Assembly: GCF_900103405.1 (NCBI RefSeq)
Contig: NZ_FNHX01000005.1
Location: forward strand, 374,845 to 438,844
From: Polaromonas sp. JS666
GTDB lineage: Bacteria; Pseudomonadota; Gammaproteobacteria; Burkholderiales; Burkholderiaceae_C
DNA length: 64,000 bases
Direction: 5' to 3'
The translations under genes and the position numbers were made by a program. The notes under the pieces are model-generated. The model did no database searches and was not told the DNA's origin. It saw only the letters and a program-made list of their open reading frames with translations. Shown here in pieces: positions 1 to 8,069 of the stretch (position 1 is its first letter; every line of letters starts with the position of its first letter).

Positions 1-809
1 ATGGACCAGCGGTCCGGCACATGCGAGAACGCGATCCAGCCGCCCAGCATCGCAAAGCCGATCTGCGCATACAGAAAAGGCGTGAGCGTGGACACCGGCG
101 CGCGGCCGTAAGCCAGGATCATCATGAAATGGCCGACCGTGCCCATCAGGCCCATCAGGGCCAGGCCGGCCCACAGCGTCCAGGAGTCCAGCGCGGCCCA
201 GACAAAGGGCAGGGCCAGCGAGGCGGCCAGCGTGCCCACCCAGCCGGTGTAGAAATGCATGGTGAAAGGGTCTTCGGTGCGCGCCAGCCGGCTGGTCAAA
301 ATCTGGAACCAGGCATTGCAGATCACCAGGCCCAGCGGCAGCAGCATGGCCCAGTTGAAGTCGTCGCCGTCGGGCCGGATGATGATCAGCGTGCCGGCAA
401 AGCCGCCCACCACCAGCGCCCAGCGCAGCCAGGACACGCGCTCGCCCAGGGTCAGCGAGGCCAGCAGGGTGATGACCAGCGGCGTGATCATCACGATGGC
501 GGTGAACTCGCCCACCGGCATGTGCCTGAGGCTGTAGAACGCAAAAAGGCTGGTGAGCAGCAGCAGCAGGCCGCGCAGCAGCTGGAATTTCGGGTGCGCG
601 GTGCGCAGCACCGACAGCCCGCGCGAGGGCAGCACCGCCAGCGTGGTGGCCACGGCCTGGAAGGCATAACGGAACCACAGCGCCATCAGCAGCGGCACGC
701 TGCTGGAAATAATCTTGGTGGTGGTGTCCAGCACCGCGAAGCAGGCGACGGCGCCTACCAGGAGTGCGATGCCGGCCGGGGCGTGGGTGGTTCTTGCGGG
801 GCCTGACAT
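1..809 (-). CDS. EamA/DMT-family transporter (3' end beyond window)
   Basis: The reading frame opens with ATG at 809-807 and stays open to the window start, giving about 269 visible codons; the C-terminus lies outside. The product is a chain of hydrophobic helices with the features of drug/metabolite (EamA) exporters: a first helix rich in A/V/L/F, a conserved 'LWFRYAFQA' stretch at the end of helix 2, and a second half starting near 'NWAMLLPLGLVICNAW' that repeats the first. It is an inner-membrane carrier probably exporting a small metabolite; the substrate cannot be read from sequence. The ATG shares a base with the TGA of the upstream PHP gene (TGATG), so the two are probably translationally coupled. 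Confidence 0.85.
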   Translation of the reverse strand, partial: MSGPARTTHAPAGIALLVGAVACFAVLDTTTKIISSSVPLLMALWFRYAFQAVATTLAVLPSRGLSVLRTAHPKFQLLRGLLLLLTSLFAFYSLRHMPVGEFTAIVMITPLVITLLASLTLGERVSWLRWALVVGGFAGTLIIIRPDGDDFNWAMLLPLGLVICNAWFQILTSRLARTEDPFTMHFYTGWVGTLAASLALPFVWAALDSWTLWAGLALMGLMGTVGHFMMILAYGRAPVSTLTPFLYAQIGFAMLGGWIAFSHVPDRWS

Positions 810-1669
810 CACTGGATGCGGTCCGCCAGCAGTTCCCACACCGGCGTCAGCTCGCCCGGCAGGAAGGGCAGGGTACCCAGGTCGGTGTGGCTTTCGTCAG
901 GGCTGTGGAAGTCGCTGCCGCGCGAGGCGGCCAGGCCGAACTCTTTCGCCGTTTCGGCGTACTTGATGTATTCCTGGGGCGTGTGGCTGCCGGTGACGAC
1001 CTCCACGCCGCGCCCGCCGTGGGACTTGAACTCGGTGAACAAGGCGTATTCCTCGTTGGGGGTGAACTTGTAGCGGCCCGGGTGGGCGATCACCGCGATG
1101 CCCTGGGCCTGGGTGATCCAGGTCACGGCGTCGCGCAGCGTGGCCCAGCGGTGCGGCACGTAGCCGGGCTTGCCTTCGGTCAGGTATTTGCGAAAGACTT
1201 CGTTGGTTTCGCGGCACACGCCGCTTTCGACCAGGAAGCGCGCGAAGTGCGTGCGCGAGATCAGCTCGGGGTTGCCGACGAACTTCAGCGCGCCCTCGTA
1301 AGCGCCCTTGATGCCGACCTTGGCCAGCGAGTCCGACATTTCCATGGCGCGTTGCTCGCGCCCGCCGCGCGTGTTGCGCAGGCCTTGCATGATCTCGGGG
1401 TTGCCGGCGTCAAAACCCAGGCCCACGATGTGCACCGTTTGCCCGGCGAAGGTGACGGAGACCTCGGTGCCCGTCAGGTAGTGCATGCCCTGGGCCTTGG
1501 CGGCCGCCGCGGCGCGCTGCTGGCCGCCGATTTCGTCGTGGTCGGTCAGGGCCCAGAGCTCCACCCCGTTGGCCTTGGCCCGTTCCGCCAGCGCCTCCGG
1601 CGTCAGCGTGCCGTCCGACACCACAGAGTGGCAATGCAGGTCGGCATTCAGGATGTTTTGGGGGGTCAC
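809..1669 (-). CDS. rnm: PHP-domain phosphoesterase, RNase AM (Rnm/TrpH) family
   Basis: A 286-residue protein of the usual length for the YciV/TrpH family. It has the PHP metal-binding motifs: 'DLHCHSVVSDG' at residues 10-20 (H12, H14), 'LTDHDE' at 41-46, the 'GTEVS' glutamate at about 69, 'IAHPGRY' in the middle and 'RGSDFHSP' near the end. Family members are trinuclear-metal 5'-3' exoribonucleases that remove nucleotides from RNA 5' ends and degrade 3',5'-nucleoside bisphosphates. No signal peptide, so cytoplasmic. Its stop overlaps the start of the EamA gene. The fold is certain; the RNase AM assignment rests on family resemblance. Confidence 0.88.
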   Translation of the reverse strand: MTPQNILNADLHCHSVVSDGTLTPEALAERAKANGVELWALTDHDEIGGQQRAAAAAKAQGMHYLTGTEVSVTFAGQTVHIVGLGFDAGNPEIMQGLRNTRGGREQRAMEMSDSLAKVGIKGAYEGALKFVGNPELISRTHFARFLVESGVCRETNEVFRKYLTEGKPGYVPHRWATLRDAVTWITQAQGIAVIAHPGRYKFTPNEEYALFTEFKSHGGRGVEVVTGSHTPQEYIKYAETAKEFGLAASRGSDFHSPDESHTDLGTLPFLPGELTPVWELLADRIQ

Positions 1670-1687
1670 AAGGCCATTTTAGGCTTT

Positions 1688-1956
1688 AGAACCTGTTCAC
1701 GGCCTAAACGGGGCCGCGCAACCCCCTTCCCGGGAGGGGATGCAAGGCGCGGTGCGACGCCCATAGTTCACCTATGGGCTAGCGCCGCAACGCCGCAGAC
1801 TGCCCGGGAAGGGGGTTGCCCTCCGGGTTGGGGTGAAATCGGGCGATTGAGCCACCCAGGCCCTTGCATGGGCATTAGCCCATGCGGCGGTCCCGGTCGG
1901 CCCACTCATCCCGATTGCACCCCAACGCGGCCCCGTTTAGGCCGTGAACAGGTTCT
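1688..1956. repeat. Nested palindromic (cloverleaf-like) intergenic element, about 270 bp
   Basis: This element fills nearly all of the 337-base gap between the PHP gene and the racemase gene. A perfect 31-bp inverted repeat (1688-1718 with 1926-1956) encloses two further stems: a perfect 17-bp stem (1718-1734 with 1803-1819) and a 16-bp stem with one mismatch (1828-1843 with 1910-1925). Each inner stem ends in its own 8-bp perfect hairpin: GCCCATAG/CTATGGGC at 1759-1766 and 1772-1779, and GCATGGGC/GCCCATGC at 1866-1873 and 1878-1885. The two arms look related. It has no coding potential that I believe. A non-autonomous mobile palindrome (MITE/REP-like) or a folded RNA are both possible. Confidence 0.85.
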
Positions 1957-2006
1957 GCACTGCAGTGCGCGCTCACATATCCCTGGTGGCGCCTCTGTCC
2001 GCCGGG

Positions 2007-2741
2007 CTACAAGCCCAGGGCCGTCAGCTCCGGCGAAAGGTTTTCCCAGGGTACCTCAAAGCCCGGCTTGCCGCGCTGCGGCGGCGGCGCGTGGCTGCGC
2101 AAGGCCCAGTGCGCGCCGGCCAGCACGCTGTCGATGAGGGGCACGCCCAGCCCGGGCTGCAGGGCCGCGGCCATGCCGGCCAGGCCCGCGCCGCCCAGGA
2201 TCACCGCCTGCGCGCCCAGCTGGCGTACCGCGTCGCGGCAGGCCTGGGCCAGCAGGGTGCGTGCGGCGGCCGGGTCGGCGGCCAGCTGCGCGCCGGTCGG
2301 CGCGACGGTGTGGATGCCGGCCAGCGAAGGCGCGTGGCCCAGCGCCTGGGCCAGGCGCTGCAGCATGGGCCCCCAGCGCTCGCCTCCGGTGACGATGGCA
2401 AAGCGGCCGTGGCGCGCCGCCTCGATAAAGGCCGCCTCGGCCAGGCCGGTGACCGGCACCGGGCTGCTCTCGCGCAGCGCCAGCAGGCCGGGGTCGCCAA
2501 AGCAGCCTATCAGCACCGCGTCGGGCGCTGCGCCGGGCAGCGCGAGCGCGGCCGCCCAGGCGTCCAGCGCGGCATGCGCGGCCACCGCGTAGCTGGCCTC
2601 GTCCGAAATATAGGGCGCGCCGAAACGCGCGGTGACGGTGCTGACCTGCACATGCAGCCCTGCGGCCGCCTGCACATGGGTTTGCAGCAGCGCGCTGACC
2701 GAGGCCGAGGTATTCGGGTTAATGACCAAAAGCCTGCGCAT
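2007..2741 (-). CDS. Asp/Glu/hydantoin racemase superfamily protein lacking the second catalytic Cys
   Basis: The 244-residue sequence starts with 'LLVINPNTSASV', the N-terminal signature of hydantoin/allantoin racemases. The first catalytic cysteine is present in 'IGCFGDPG' (C80). The second motif, normally LGCAG, reads 'ILGGAGLAG', so Gly184 replaces the expected Cys. The family epimerises a carbon acid by a two-cysteine, two-base mechanism in the cytoplasm, so this enzyme may be a one-base variant or do a different reaction. It starts 16 bases after the GntR gene and is the last gene of the ABC transporter operon, which suggests that it acts on the imported compound. Confidence 0.8.
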   Translation of the reverse strand: MRRLLVINPNTSASVSALLQTHVQAAAGLHVQVSTVTARFGAPYISDEASYAVAAHAALDAWAAALALPGAAPDAVLIGCFGDPGLLALRESSPVPVTGLAEAAFIEAARHGRFAIVTGGERWGPMLQRLAQALGHAPSLAGIHTVAPTGAQLAADPAAARTLLAQACRDAVRQLGAQAVILGGAGLAGMAAALQPGLGVPLIDSVLAGAHWALRSHAPPPQRGKPGFEVPWENLSPELTALGL

Positions 2742-2757
2742 GGCACCCCGTCCCGGC

Positions 2758-3483
2758 TCAGGAAAACAGCGCCGACAGGTCGGGCGCCTCGCCCACGGGC
2801 GGCGTGAACTGCAGCTGCGACTCCAGGCGCGTCAGGTGCTCGCGCATGTGGCGCGCCGCTTCCCGCGCGTCGCGCAGGCGTATCGCGTCCAGCAGCACGC
2901 GGTGCTCACGGCAGCGGCAGGCGGCGGCGCCGTCGCGGCGGTCCTCGCGCATGTCCACCAGGGCCGTGCCGTAGGTCATCAGGATCAGCGAGGTGCGCGA
3001 GGTCAGCTCGCGCAGGATGCGGCCCAGCGTCTGGTGGCCGGCGCGCTCGGCGATCTGCAGGTGGAAGTCGCCCGACAGCCGGATCGCGCGGTGCATGTCG
3101 CCGGCCAGCCGCGCGGCTTCCTCGTCGTCGATGCAGCGCTTGAGCTGGCCCATGTCGGCCTCGTCGGCCTTGGCGATGAACAGCTCCACCAGCGTGGGTT
3201 CTATCAGCCGGCGCACCTCGAAAACCTCGCGCGCCTCCTGTTCGGTGGGCTGGGCCACGGTGGCGCCGCGATTCGGCACCAGGGTGACCACCTGCTCGTT
3301 GGCCAGGCGCAGCAGCACCGGGCGTATGCGCGTGCGCGACACGCCGAAGGCGCCGGCCAGCTTGTCTTCCCCGAGCTTGGTGCCTGGCGGCAGGCGGTGG
3401 TCCAGGATGGCCGAGACCACGCGCTCATACATCTCGGTGTCGGTCGGGGGCGCGGCGGGCGCCGCCGTGTTCGTCGGTGTCAT
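2758..3483 (-). CDS. GntR-family (FadR/FCD subfamily) transcriptional regulator
   Basis: A 241-residue protein. Residues about 18-85 form a winged helix ('YERVVSAILDHRLPPG...', 'GVSRTRIRPVLLRLANE', 'PNRGATVAQPT'). The rest is an all-helical FCD ligand domain, including 'EVFEVRRLIEP' and histidine-bearing segments 'GDFHLQIAERAGH' and 'REHRVLLDAI' that often bind a metal and a carboxylate ligand. The ATG at 3483 overlaps the permease stop (ATGA), so it is co-transcribed with the transporter; longer readings upstream run inside the permease. It probably represses its own operon in response to the transported compound. A matching TTGT-NN-ACAA palindrome lies upstream of the first gene at 7912-7921. 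Confidence 0.9.
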   Translation of the reverse strand: MTPTNTAAPAAPPTDTEMYERVVSAILDHRLPPGTKLGEDKLAGAFGVSRTRIRPVLLRLANEQVVTLVPNRGATVAQPTEQEAREVFEVRRLIEPTLVELFIAKADEADMGQLKRCIDDEEAARLAGDMHRAIRLSGDFHLQIAERAGHQTLGRILRELTSRTSLILMTYGTALVDMREDRRDGAAACRCREHRVLLDAIRLRDAREAARHMREHLTRLESQLQFTPPVGEAPDLSALFS

Positions 3484-4364
3484 CGCTGTCCTTTTTTCTG
3501 CCGCTTGCCCAGCCACCAGGCCAGGCCTATGGCCAGGGCCACCACCCCCAGCGACACCACGGTGGTGACGGTGCCCAGCGCGTAGATGGCCGGCGTGGTG
3601 ACGGTGGTGGTCAGGCCCTGCAGTTCCAGCGGCAGTGTATTCACGTCGCCTATGGCCTGCGAGGTGCGGGCGATTTCGTCCCAGCTCAGGGTGAAGCCGA
3701 ACATGCCTATGCCCACCACCGAGGGCGCGATCAGCGGCAGCACCACGTGGCGAAAGCCCTGCCACGGCGTGGCGCCCAGGTCGCGCGCGGCTTCCTCGTA
3801 AGCCGGGTTGAAGCGGTTGAACACCGCGAACATGATGAGCAGGCCGAAGGGCAGCGTCCAGGTCAGGTGCGCGCCCAGCGCCGAGGTAAAAAGGCCCAGC
3901 GCCGTGCCGTAGCCCTCTAGCGCGCTGTCCATGCCCAGCAGCTCCAGCAGCTTCTTGATGCCGCCGTCCAGCAGGCGGAACTCCAGGCCTATGCCCAGCG
4001 ACACGATGATGGAGGGCATGATCAGGCTGGCCACCACCACAAAGAACAGGGTGTTGCCGCCCGCGAGCTTTTTGCGGAAAGCCAGGCCCGCGAGCACCGA
4101 GAACAGCACCGTGAAGGCCGTCACCGCCAGGCCCAGGCCCAGCGAGCGCTTGAGCGCCGCGCCTATGTCCACCACGCCCAGCCCCTCGGCCAGCTTGTGG
4201 AACCAGTGCAGCGAGACGCCGCGCAGCGGAAAGGTGAGCCCGCCTTCCGGGCCCTGGAAGCTCAGCAGCACGATGATGAACATCGGCCCGTAGAGAAACA
4301 GCACGAACAGCGCGAAAAACGCGGCGAGGAGCCAGAAACCGGGGCTGTGCCTGTCATTGCGCAT
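3480..4364 (-). CDS. ABC transporter permease, PotC/YdcV type
   Basis: A 294-residue inner-membrane protein with six predicted helices. The EAA loop reads 'YEEAARDLGATPWQGFRHV', which contacts the ATPase, and the N-terminal helix is 'LAAFFALFVLFLYGPMFI'. This is the BPD_transp_1 fold of spermidine/putrescine-type importers. It directly abuts the other permease (4365) and overlaps the GntR start, so all are probably one transcript. Substrate not determinable. Confidence 0.93.
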   Translation of the reverse strand: MRNDRHSPGFWLLAAFFALFVLFLYGPMFIIVLLSFQGPEGGLTFPLRGVSLHWFHKLAEGLGVVDIGAALKRSLGLGLAVTAFTVLFSVLAGLAFRKKLAGGNTLFFVVVASLIMPSIIVSLGIGLEFRLLDGGIKKLLELLGMDSALEGYGTALGLFTSALGAHLTWTLPFGLLIMFAVFNRFNPAYEEAARDLGATPWQGFRHVVLPLIAPSVVGIGMFGFTLSWDEIARTSQAIGDVNTLPLELQGLTTTVTTPAIYALGTVTTVVSLGVVALAIGLAWWLGKRQKKGQR

Positions 4365-5279
4365 TCAGAGCTCCTTGCGGATATCGACCAGCCGCGTCAA
4401 GGCCCAGATGATCATCAGCACCACGGCCAGCAGGATCACCGCATTGGCCGCCGCCAGCGGGAACTGCAGGTAGGAGGTCTGCACCTGGATGACCTTGCCG
4501 ATGGAGGCGATCTGCTGGCCGCCCATCACGCCTATGGTCACGAAGTCGCCCATCACGATGGTGAGCACAAAGATGGAGCCGATGATGATGCCGGTGCGCG
4601 ACAGCGGCACGATGACGTTCCACAACGTCTGCCAGGCCGAGGCGCCGCTGTCGTTGGCCGCCTCGATCAGGCTGCGGTCTATGCGCATCATGGAGTTGAA
4701 GATGGGCACGATCATGAACATGGTGTACAGGTGCACAAAGGCCAGCACCACCGAAAAGTCCGAGAACAGCAGCCACTCGACCGGCTGGCTCACCACGCCC
4801 ATGCCCAGCAGGCTCTGGTTGACCAGGCCGTTGCGGCCCAGCAGCGGCACCCAGGAGATCATGCGGATCACGTTTGACGTCCAGAACGGGATGGTGCACA
4901 GCACAAAAAGCAGCGTCTGCGCGCCCTGCGAACGCACGTGAAAGGCCAAAAAGTAGGACACGGTGAAACCGGTCACCAGCGTGATCAGCCAGACCAGCAG
5001 GCTGAACTTGAAGGTCGACAGATAGGTCTTGAAGGTCACGCACAGGTCCGCGCCGCTGCCGCATCCCTCAAAAATGGCGAAGTAATTCTTCAGCGTAAAG
5101 CCGGGCAGCAGCTCGTACTCATTGAAGTCCCAGAAGCTCACCGTCAGCACCAGCGCCAGGGGGATCAGGAAGAACAGCACAAACACCGACGCCAGCGGCA
5201 GCGCCTGCCACCAGGCGGCAAGGCTGCGCCCCGGCGCCTTGGCCGGAGCGGAGTGTGCAGTGATTGCCGGTGTACTCAT
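4365..5279 (-). CDS. ABC transporter permease, PotB type
   Basis: A 304-residue permease. It has a first helix 'LASVFVLFFLIPLALVLTV', a periplasmic loop of about 50 residues, and the EAA loop 'LIEAANDSGASAWQTLWNV'. I chose the ATG at 5279 ('MSTPAITAHSAPAK'); an alternative ATG lies nine codons upstream and neither has a strong ribosome site. The stop is immediately followed by the start of the second permease, so the pair forms the membrane channel. The 142-base gap before it holds a palindromic repeat. Confidence 0.92.
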   Translation of the reverse strand: MSTPAITAHSAPAKAPGRSLAAWWQALPLASVFVLFFLIPLALVLTVSFWDFNEYELLPGFTLKNYFAIFEGCGSGADLCVTFKTYLSTFKFSLLVWLITLVTGFTVSYFLAFHVRSQGAQTLLFVLCTIPFWTSNVIRMISWVPLLGRNGLVNQSLLGMGVVSQPVEWLLFSDFSVVLAFVHLYTMFMIVPIFNSMMRIDRSLIEAANDSGASAWQTLWNVIVPLSRTGIIIGSIFVLTIVMGDFVTIGVMGGQQIASIGKVIQVQTSYLQFPLAAANAVILLAVVLMIIWALTRLVDIRKEL

Positions 5280-5330
5280 GACGACCCGAAGTAAAAAAAG
5301 AACCACCAGAGCAAGCGAAGCCCCTTCCAG

Positions 5331-5417
5331 CGACAGCGCGGAACTGGCTTCGCCAGGCCGCAGCTGTCGTCCCCTGTAGGGGAGAGGCCGCTACACGAAG
5401 TGAGCGGCAACAGGGGG
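5331..5417. repeat. Palindromic repeat, copy A, directly 3' of a binding-protein gene
   Basis: The main hairpin pairs CGACAGC with GCTGTCG (5331-5337 and 5363-5369), GCGG with CCGC, and CTGGC with GCCAG around TTC. It is followed by TCCCCT/AGGGGA (5370-5383) and by GCCGCT/AGCGGC (5387-5392 with 5403-5408), itself holding a CAC-GAA-GTG hairpin. A homologous element lies at 37495-37570, with compensatory changes in the first stem, and a third lies inside lolD (12893-12973). The element begins about 4 bases after the stop codon of the binding-protein gene and precedes the permease genes. Confidence 0.8.
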
Positions 5418-5421
5418 GTGC

Positions 5422-6726
5422 TTATGCAGCTACAAACTCATTCCATTTTTGAACCATGTAATTGTTTTCGTCCATGACCGCATTCCAGCAGGCAATCCCG
5501 CCCATGCGCGCCTCGTAGCTGCCGCCGTCGCGCACCGCGCCGGCCTTGGCTAGCACGTCGCCGGTGGGGCTCTTGATGTCCTGCGAGGCGGGCTTGCCTT
5601 CCATCCAGTAGGCCCACTCGTAGGCTTCCATCTTGGCCTTGGCGGTTTCCAGCACGGCGCTGTAATAGCCCTGGCGGTTCAGGTAGGCGCCGGCCCAGCC
5701 GTCGAGGAACCAGTTGATGAACTCATAGGCGCCGTCCAGCTTCTTGCCCGAGAGCGTGGCCGGCAGGCCGAAGCCGGCGGCCCAGGCGCGGTAGCCTTCC
5801 TTGAGCGGCTGGAAGTTGCAGGCGATGCCCTTGGTGCGCACGGCCGTCACGGCGGGGCTCCACATGGACTGGATCACCACCTCGCCCGAGGCCATCAGGT
5901 TGACCGACTCGTTGAAGTCCTTCCACAGCGCGCGGAACTGGCCGGCCTTCTTGGCCTCGATCAGCGTGGCGATCGTCAGGTCGATCTCCTTCTTCGTCAT
6001 GTTGCCCTTGTCCGGGTATTTGTAGATGCCCTTGGCTTCCACCACCATGGCCGCGTCCATGATGCCGATGGACGGGATGTTCAGGATCGCGGCCTTGCCC
6101 TTGAACTCCGGGTTCAGCAGCTCGGCCCAGGAATTGATGGGGCGCTTGATCAGGTCGGGGCGTATGCCCAGCGTGTCGGCGTTGTACACCGTGGGGATCA
6201 GCGACATGAACTGCGTCGGGCTCTTGGCGAAGACCTTGCTCTTTTCGCCCTCCAGGTAAATCACCTTTTTGGGCGCGGTGCCCTGGTCGCCCACGGCCTT
6301 GCCGGCCACGGTGCCGGTGGTGAACAGCGTGGTGATCTTGTCGGCGTTCTTGATCTTTTTCGTGTCTATGCCCTTCAAATTGCCGGTGGGCACGATCTTC
6401 TTGAGCGAGAAGTACTCGGTGTCTATCAGGTCAAAGCTGTTGGGCGCGGTCACCGCGCGTTTGGTCACGTCGTCGGTGGTGACGGCCACGTACTGGATGG
6501 TGATGCCGGTGTCGGCCTTGAATTTTTCGGCGATCGCCTTGTCCTGGTTCACCGCGGTGCCCAGGTAGCGCAACACGATTTTTTCCTGGGCGTGCACGGC
6601 CGGGAACATGCCCGTGGCCAGGATGCCGGCCGTGCCCTTGAGCAGTGCGCGGCGCGGCAGGCCGCCCGCGGGGGTGCCGTCGGCGATGTCTTGCGGGTTC
6701 TTTTGATCAGGAAGGGCGTCGGACAT
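5422..6726 (-). CDS. ABC transporter extracellular solute-binding protein (PotD-like)
   Basis: A 434-residue secreted receptor. The N-terminus carries twin arginines followed by a hydrophobic stretch ('LPRRALLKGTAGILATG') ending in 'AVHAQ', so export is probably by the Tat route. The mature part has the group 1 binding-protein fold of the spermidine/putrescine family ('DLIDTEYFSLKKI', 'SGEVVIQSMWSPAV', 'YEFINWFLDGWAG'). I chose the ATG at 6726 because AGGAG lies about 9 bases upstream; the open frame extends further upstream without a comparable site. It lies between the ATPase and the permeases. A palindromic repeat starts 4 bases after its stop. Confidence 0.92.
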   Translation of the reverse strand: MSDALPDQKNPQDIADGTPAGGLPRRALLKGTAGILATGMFPAVHAQEKIVLRYLGTAVNQDKAIAEKFKADTGITIQYVAVTTDDVTKRAVTAPNSFDLIDTEYFSLKKIVPTGNLKGIDTKKIKNADKITTLFTTGTVAGKAVGDQGTAPKKVIYLEGEKSKVFAKSPTQFMSLIPTVYNADTLGIRPDLIKRPINSWAELLNPEFKGKAAILNIPSIGIMDAAMVVEAKGIYKYPDKGNMTKKEIDLTIATLIEAKKAGQFRALWKDFNESVNLMASGEVVIQSMWSPAVTAVRTKGIACNFQPLKEGYRAWAAGFGLPATLSGKKLDGAYEFINWFLDGWAGAYLNRQGYYSAVLETAKAKMEAYEWAYWMEGKPASQDIKSPTGDVLAKAGAVRDGGSYEARMGGIACWNAVMDENNYMVQKWNEFVAA

Positions 6727-6802
6727 GGTGAAACTCCTGTGCTGGGGTGGAAATCTTCTTGCGAAGGGGCGGTTGGAAACGGAGGTACAAAAACAAGCGG
6801 TG

Positions 6803-7858
6803 TCAGGCCGGGGCCGCGGCGCGCAGCGTGTGCGCCGCCTCGGGCGCCCACGACAGCTGCACCGCGTCGCCGGGCGCATAGGGCCGGGCCGCAAACGCCG
6901 CCTCGGGCAGCATCACCGACAGCTCGGCCGTGCTGCTGGCGGTGTGCGACACGCCCGGGTTCTGCAGGCCCAGCAGCACATAAGTGCCCTGGTATTCGAC
7001 ATCGGTGACCACGGCACGCCGGTTGTGCGGCGCATCGGGCGCGGCCTCGCCGGCCGGGGTGATGCGCATGTGGTCGGTGCGCACGCCTATGCGGCCCGCC
7101 GGCGTGTCCAGCACGTTGTGCCCGCCCATGAAGCGCGCCACGAATTCGCTGGCCGGGCGGTTGTAAATCTCATGGGGCGAGCCCTGCTGCTCGATGCGGC
7201 CGTGGTTCATCACCACCATGGTGTCGGCCAGCGCCATCGCCTCTTCCTGCGAATGGGTGACGTGGATAAAGGTCAGGCCCAGCTCCTTCTGCCAGCGGCG
7301 CAGCTCGGCGCGCATCTGGATGCGCAAAAACGGGTCCAGCGCCGACAGCGGCTCATCGAGCAGCAGCACGCGCGGCTGGGTGATCAGCGCTCGCGCCAGC
7401 GCCACGCGCTGCTGCTGCCCGCCCGAGAGCTCGGCCGGCTTGCGTTCGGCCAGGTGGCCCATGGCCACCCGCTCCAGCAGTTCCTGGGCCTGGCGCCGCC
7501 GTGCCGCCTTGTCCACCCCTTTCATCTTGAGGCTGAAGGCCACGTTGTCCAGCGCCGACAGGTGCGGGAACAGCGCGAAGCTCTGGAACATCATGGCCGT
7601 GCCCCGGCCGGCGGCCGGCAGGTCGGTGATGTTGCGGTTTTCCAGCAGGATGTCGCCGCTGGTGACCGACTCATGGCCCGCCATCATGCGCAGCGTCGTG
7701 CTTTTGCCGCAGCCCGAGGGCCCCAGCAGGCAGCAGTAGCTGCCGCCGGCAATGCGCAGGTGTATGCCGTCCACCGCCGGCCTGTCTTGCTGCGCATAAC
7801 GTTTGGTTAGCGCGACGGCTTCAATGGCGGCGGGCGCGGGGCTGGCAAGGGCGTTCAT
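6803..7858 (-). CDS. ABC transporter ATP-binding protein, PotA type
   Basis: A 351-residue ATPase with Walker A 'GPSGCGKST', Q-loop in 'MMFQSFALFPHL', signature '[15 protein letters not shown]', Walker B 'VLLLDEPLSALD' and the switch histidine in 'IHVTHSQEEA'. The C-terminal third is a TOBE regulatory domain, as in spermidine/putrescine and other CUT1-like importers. It is the first gene of the operon. The upstream region 7859-7925 carries a palindrome suited to the GntR regulator encoded four genes downstream. Confidence 0.95.
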   Translation of the reverse strand: MNALASPAPAAIEAVALTKRYAQQDRPAVDGIHLRIAGGSYCCLLGPSGCGKSTTLRMMAGHESVTSGDILLENRNITDLPAAGRGTAMMFQSFALFPHLSALDNVAFSLKMKGVDKAARRRQAQELLERVAMGHLAERKPAELSGGQQQRVALARALITQPRVLLLDEPLSALDPFLRIQMRAELRRWQKELGLTFIHVTHSQEEAMALADTMVVMNHGRIEQQGSPHEIYNRPASEFVARFMGGHNVLDTPAGRIGVRTDHMRITPAGEAAPDAPHNRRAVVTDVEYQGTYVLLGLQNPGVSHTASSTAELSVMLPEAAFAARPYAPGDAVQLSWAPEAAHTLRAAAPA

Positions 7859-7888
7859 GCCGCCCTTGTGTGCAAGGCCTGTGCCAGC

Positions 7889-7922
7889 TTTGTACGCGAT
7901 TTCTCAGAAGATTGTGTACAAA
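7889..7922. promoter_or_regulatory. Putative GntR-family operator upstream of the ABC operon
   Basis: TTTGTAC at 7889-7895 and GTACAAA at 7916-7922 form a 7-bp inverted repeat. The right half also lies in a self-contained palindrome TTGT-GT-ACAA at 7912-7921, the TTGT-NN-ACAA pattern typical of FadR-subfamily GntR sites. It lies 31-64 bases upstream of the ATPase start codon, where a repressor would block transcription. Binding by the operon's own GntR protein is inferred. Confidence 0.5.
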
Positions 7923-8069
7923 ATGCCTGTTTCTGGTGCCCGGTTGCCCCTGCGGGGTGCAAAAGCGGCCGGCCGCGGTGCGCGCCCTGGCGACTGGGGC
8001 GGCTTCAGGGCGGTGCGGCATGGCCTACCATGCGTTCATCTCATCGCTGATGTCCAACGGAGCCACCCC

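Noticed and set aside
764..2137. Plus-strand frame of 457 codons across the PHP gene and the intergenic palindrome
   Set aside because: Runs through a clear PHP gene on the other strand and through the palindromic element; no start or family support.
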